Assembly: GCF_947179165.1 (NCBI RefSeq)
Contig: NC_077240.1
Location: 2,859,501-2,923,500 of the forward strand
Source of the DNA: Solanum dulcamara
Lineage: Eukaryota > Streptophyta > Magnoliopsida > Solanales > Solanaceae
Reading direction: 5' to 3'
DNA length: 64,000 bases
Shown: positions 59,091 through 64,000 of the stretch, in pieces
How positions within the stretch are numbered: position 1 is the stretch's first letter
How the letters are laid out: the number at the start of each line of letters is the position of its first letter
Program-made: the position numbers and the translations under genes
The notes under the pieces: generated by a model
The model's database searches: none
The model's input: only the letters and a program-made list of their open reading frames with translations
Told to the model about the DNA's origin: nothing

Positions 59091-60680
59091 AAAATAAAAA
59101 AACTATATATGTCATGTCAATGGTTGCACAACTGCTCCATTTAACTTTGTTACAATCTGTCATCTTGTTCTTGAATTATATCAAACGGCAGAGTTATTGC
59201 AGCGAAAACATTAAATAATTAATTAGATAACATACATTCACTATATTTTGGGGAAGGTGCAACGTGGCAAGTTTAGGCAAATAGGAATAACTAAAAAGGA
59301 AAGAAGAGCACACGCTGATTCGAATTATATATAAGAATAATAGAATTATTAAATACAAAATGTTTTTTTACCAGCATTATGATTTTAAAAAGGCCCATTA
59401 CATATAAGAAGACATGATTAAACTACTAAAATATAACTATCCAACAAAACGGCGTTGACAACAATGTAAATCCAACGAGTTGATCTTCATTTCTTGCTAA
59501 TTAGGTTAACCTTTTTAAGATACTTTGTTTAGTTTATAATTAAATTGATGTTTATGTCTTGCCCCGGAATGCTCGCATCAGAATATAATTTTTTTGATTT
59601 TTTTAGTAGAAGTTTAGTCTATCATAAGAAATTTGAAGAGTGTGGTCAGCCTCATAATCCTTTGTGAATTGGCAGTAAGAAGTCAATGTTGTTTGGTGAG
59701 ACAAAATTGGATAAAGAAAAAAGAACATGAGACATGTCTAGATTCAAATCATGACATTTAATTTCCCTTATGCTCAATTAACAGATACACTTTAATTAGC
59801 AACTAGAGTTAAATATGTGTGTGTGTGTGTGTTGTTGTTTAATTATCTTGAATTGTTCAAATTAGCAGCCACCAATTAATTAATTAGGCTGAATTACAAG
59901 TCTACAATATACGCCAGAGCCATATAATTTATCATGTGGCAGCATCTATATGTGATCACACATATTACTCAGTAAGAAGATTTGGCAATACTATTGGTAT
60001 TAGTTAGGTTTTAAATAAGACTAGCTGCTACATTAATAGATAAGATTTTGATGATCCTATGTATAATTGGGTTTTAAATAAGGCTAGCTGTTATTAGTAG
60101 ATAAAAAAGAGAACACTTATTCTTTCGCATCCTATAATTAAAATTTAAAAACATAAATTAGTTATGAAATTCATCGTTGATATATGGTTGATAAAAATAT
60201 TTGATGATCTATCACTACTCCATTCCAAATTAATTAGCTAAATGAATTCTTTAATTGCATCATTTCATATTGTGTCCTTAAAAAGCATGCTGATTCTTAC
60301 TTTCTGATTTAGGGAGTTACATAGTTTCCCGACAAGTCGACAAAATAAAAAAATAAAAAGATAGAGTAGATGATCTATGCTAATAAGCTAATTAACTATT
60401 TAAACTAAGATTACCAGCTAAAATTAAAAAAAAAAAAAAGCATAATATTAAGACCGTTGGATTCTAGCTTAGGAATTTGATTAGCCATAATATAGTTAAT
60501 TAAGTTAATCTAAATGTAATTTCAAAGGTATCAAATTTGAATAAGTTAAAAGCATTAGTGATAAGCATTGATACGTGGCCCAAACCTGAAGGATCTTAAA
60601 GTCAATAGCTTGTCCCTAGCTATAATCCAATAATAATTAATACTGCAACCATAAATTTTAAATTACATAATGAAATTAGG

Positions 60681-61389
60681 CAGGAAAGATATAGTAATGG
60701 CTGCTAGTCATGAGATTTTTCTTATGCCATTCTTATTTACAGTATTCTTACATGTATTAGCAATTTGATTGGCTAACTAAAACTCCCATAATCATTTTTT
60801 TTGGCGCTTTATATATGTACGATTCCTGATCACAAGCAATAAAGAGAAAAAGAAAACAAAGAAATGATAAAAAGATTTTAAATTTTAGCACTCCACGTTT
60901 TGCACTTTCATCATAATTAGAACAAGAAAAAGGGATATAGATATATATAATACTCAGCACAAACTCAATTAGCATTATTAACTACTCTGGATATTGACAG
61001 TATATTATTGAAAGTAGTTGAGAATATAATTAAATAAATAAAATGGTGTATTTTTTTTAATAATTTAAATTTATAGATGAGTTATTAATATTTATATACT
61101 TTAACAAATGCCACGTCTTGAATACATATATAATGATAATTTTTGGCTAGTGCGTGCCGTGTACCTACGTGGTCAATCGGATAATTCAATAATAGTAACA
61201 AATATGATATTTAGATTTAATGAGTTTAACTTTTAAACGTTTTTAGTTCTGAACTCATACATTTATAAAATTATTAATTTAGAATACCACTTTGTCTGTT
61301 TTGTGGAGAAAATCCTCTTGCCTTTCTTATCGAGATCAATGGATGATATTTTAAATCATAATGAACTACTATAATTTGACGAGGAACAT
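60681..61389. other. Intergenic AT-rich sequence between units B and C
   Basis: Nothing recognised; no coding frame with domain similarity. Confidence 0.4.
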
Positions 61390-62860
61390 ATTCTATCACT
61401 AGACAAACATGGAGCCCTTAGAAAGAGGAACAATTAAAATATCTTCACTTAATTTGTGGTGTATATTTACTATTCATATGACTATAATTATTGGATCTTG
61501 CACTTTGTAATTATAAAGTAGGGAATATAATTTTCTACAAATGCGGAGTTGGCAATTTCAGCCTCTTTTCAGAGAAAAAGTAACAACAATATAGTTGTCG
61601 TTTTATATAAAATGATCCTTTATTCTTTGTCGTTTAATCTCTCATCTATTCTTCTTTGATTTTATTAACTCATTGTTGCAGTAGATTAAACCAAAAAAAA
61701 ATTGGAACCCAAATTCTCTGAACTACTTTGGTGGAATCTGTCAGTCACTAATACTGAAACTAAATAAATAACACTTCTATTTTTAAAATGCCACGTAAAG
61801 AGTTTCAAACCAATCATTTGATTCTAGAATATATTTGGATCAGTAATTAATTTCATAGAAAATACAGCTTCAGGTAGCAAAACAATTATGCTTAATTCAA
61901 TACTAATATATTTAAATTGTTTTTCCTGCTTCCTGATTCATGTCAAGCCAATTCCTAAGCTTAATATCTATGAATAAATAGAATTTCGATGTTAGTAAGT
62001 TTTAATTTTTTGGGGTGTACGTGGCAAATTTAGGGAATATCATTAATATTATTAACCAAGATAAAGAAAATTAGTTCAAGTTATCGGGAAAAATATGCTT
62101 TCTTTAAATTAAACACGAAGATACCCAACAAACTAGCTATATACGTCTTGATGATAGCAGATTCTATATTCTATAACTATATGAATATCCGAATTAAATT
62201 TTTCTTGTTTATGTCATCCTTAATTATTTTCCAGAGTACTTCAATTTGTTTTGTTTATAATGCCTAACACTTTTATGTGCTAGCTAGTTGTTTAATCATG
62301 GAATTAATTTTCAGTCTAATACGTGATAAAAAATGATTACTCTAATAATTAATTTTTCTTAAATTTGTCGATCATTCATCTTGTAAGGTTTAGTCATTTT
62401 ACTTTCTAATTTAGGCGACGTATATAAGCAAGAGTCAAAAGAGGACAAATGATTCAGATTAAATAATATTATTTCCAATAAGATGACAAATTTACCACAA
62501 AAGTAGGTTATCTATGGTGCTGAGTACACTGACAAGAAAGTCATGATTTTTTTAAAGCTAATATAAAAAATTAAAAAATACATAATACCCTGACATTTGG
62601 AAGCTTAAGACAAAATGCCTTCTATTTTATTCTTTAAACTCTTAGGAGCACTAATTTCAAGATGTGGATCAAATAATTAAAACTAAAATATTGCTGACAA
62701 GTATTATTGATAAATCTGCACGATCTCAAAGTCATAGCTTGTCCAGGATGTGATAATAACCTTAATAATTAGTGAGATACTGCTTAGCTCATCCTGATTC
62801 TGTTTGCAAATAATTAATGGGAAGACATTAATATAGTTGATGTGCTAAAAAAATAATATT
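61390..62860. repeat. Non-coding ~3-kb array, unit C (more diverged)
   Basis: Landmarks appear in the same order as in units A and B: TGGAGCCC...AAATATCTTCA (61400), GAGTTGGCAATTT (61545), TTTGATTTTATTAACTCATT (61657), TTTGGGGTGTACGTGGCAA (62011; compare 59243), and GATCTCAAAGTCATAGCTTG (62723; compare 60593). Homology is patchy, so limits are approximate. No gene is supported. Confidence 0.6.
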
Positions 62861-63315
62861 AAATAATGTTAAACTGAGATGTTGCAAAATTATTATTTTT
62901 TGTCCGATATTAAATTCAAATTCATATTAAAAGTATTTAAAAAAAATCTCTTTAACAAAGACGATTTCATACTATGTTGACTGAGTACTCCTTCGTAACA
63001 AAAGAGGAAACTCATGAATAGGGGCTTATTTCATATGCTCCCACGTATTGTATATCTACATTTAGCTAGGCAACTACTTGAAATGGACAAACAAACCTAA
63101 TTTTCAACCAAGCTTTCAACTTGAGATCACTTCACCAAACCTTATGAAAAAAAACACATACTCTCTATTGTTTAATTAGTTATAATCACAACATTTAATT
63201 TAGTTTCTCATTTTTATGGGAACGTGATTAACGCCATGTTATATTCTTCTAATGTGCTTAACGGGATGAGATGAAATTTTATACGTAAACATTACAAAAG
63301 AACTTTTTAAAGGTC
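62861..63315. other. Intergenic AT-rich sequence
   Basis: Nothing recognised. Confidence 0.4.
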
Positions 63316-63528
63316 ACACAAAAAATAAGTAAAAGGGCAGCCCGGTGCACTTAAGCTCCCGCTATGCGCAGGGTCCGGGGAAGGGCCCGACCACAAGGGT
63401 CTATTGTACGCAGCCTTACCTTGCATTTCTGCCAGAGGCTGTTTCCAAGGCTTGAACCCGTGACCTCCTGGTCACATGGCAGCAACTTTACCAGTTACTC
63501 CAAGGCTCCCCTACACAAAAAATAAGTA
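63316..63528 (-). mobile_element. tRNA-derived SINE with perfect 16-bp target duplication
   Basis: ACACAAAAAATAAGTA occurs at 63316-63331 and 63513-63528. The body (63332-63512, 181 bp) reads on the minus strand: GGGGAGCCTTGGAGTAACTG at its start, a GTAACTGGTAAAGTTGC A-box region, then GGTCACGGGTTCAAGCC as B box. A GC-rich 3' half ends CACCGGGCTGCCC. The perfect duplication and well-kept promoter boxes suggest a recent insertion. It is a plant SINE family distinct from the Au-like copy at 54455. Confidence 0.93.
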
Positions 63529-64000
63529 CTAGTACATAAATATACAAAAAAAAAGGTGGAGTTAATTATAACCAAGGAATTAAGATTGGTTGCTTGTTAT
63601 AACAAATTAAGATATAATGAAATTGTAACAAAAAATCACATTGCTAAATTAATCCTCTGTGAATAACAACCATTTTAATCAAGAAACAAGCCAATTTCTT
63701 CTTTACCATCTCATCTACATTATGCATATTCCTGCTCTACTCTATTTATAGAAATATTTTTTAACTTTCGGATTGTTTTAGAAATTCAACCTAACATTCA
63801 AAAAGTACTGCACTTTTTCATTAAACAAATTAAGTCAAATACAAGAAGTCAAAAGGTACGTAAAAAATTCATCTTAATACAGAACAATGTAAATTTTCCT
63901 TCTTTTTTTTCTTATAATTAAAATACTCTCTTGGTCCCGATGCACGCTTTCAATTTTCTAAATTCAACTTCTTAATTTTAATCATATATTTAAATAATAA
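63529..64000. other. Intergenic AT-rich sequence to the window end
   Basis: Nothing recognised. Confidence 0.4.

Larger units (their letters stand above)
57090..60680. repeat. Non-coding ~3-kb array, unit B
   Basis: Homologous to unit A along its length. It is longer because of a hAT MITE (57469-57967), a SINE-like insert (about 58995-59085), a (TG)n tract (about 59817-59832) and a partial internal duplication of its TTAAATAAGGCTAGCTG block (about 60008 and 60073). It lacks the Au-like SINE of unit A, so that insertion happened after the duplication. No gene seen. Confidence 0.8.

Overview
This is a gene-poor, AT-rich stretch of nuclear DNA from a flowering plant, most likely a member of the Solanaceae. 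The evidence is two near-identical CYP74D-type (9-divinyl ether synthase-like) genes, a spliced plant proteasome-assembly-chaperone gene, and Solanaceae-type SINE, RTE, Copia, Gypsy and hAT repeats. A mitochondrial cytochrome b fragment lies among nuclear repeats (NUMT). The species cannot be fixed from the sequence alone.

Layout. (1) 1-35 kb is an oxylipin CYP74 cluster, all on the minus strand. A CYP74 gene (C-type by its motifs) is cut by the window edge at 1-390. A complete two-exon divinyl ether synthase-like gene lies at 15901-17425, a 5'- and 3'-truncated CYP74 relic at 22388-22603, and a second divinyl ether synthase-like gene (477 of 480 residues identical) at 31022-32546. Shared blocks outside the coding regions show that the cluster grew by local duplication. 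(2) Between the genes lie an old Copia element (6219-14430, TSD GTTAA) with a nested 2.4-kb hAT element (9190-11568, 8-bp TSD), a second Copia fragment, an L1-type LINE tail, a near-intact RTE retrotransposon (23113-26956) and several small elements. (3) 35.7-48 kb is a second, decayed RTE copy split by a young Ty3/Gypsy chromovirus (38546-47158). Its two 2125-bp LTRs differ at only about five positions by eye, yet its gag is badly decayed. (4) 49309-52875 holds a seven-exon gene for proteasome assembly chaperone 2, which I could splice completely (280 aa). (5) 54-63 kb has no convincing gene. It is a diverged array of about 3-kb non-coding units in two clear copies and a probable third, with SINE and MITE insertions distinguishing the copies.

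How the genes relate. CYP74 enzymes act after 9- or 13-lipoxygenase on fatty acid hydroperoxides. The two divinyl ether synthase-like genes would make colneleic/colnelenic-type divinyl ethers, and the C-type neighbour would act on the same hydroperoxides, so this is a local cluster of one pathway branch. The proteasome chaperone is an unrelated housekeeping neighbour. The rest is a readable record of nested insertions, duplications and deletions.
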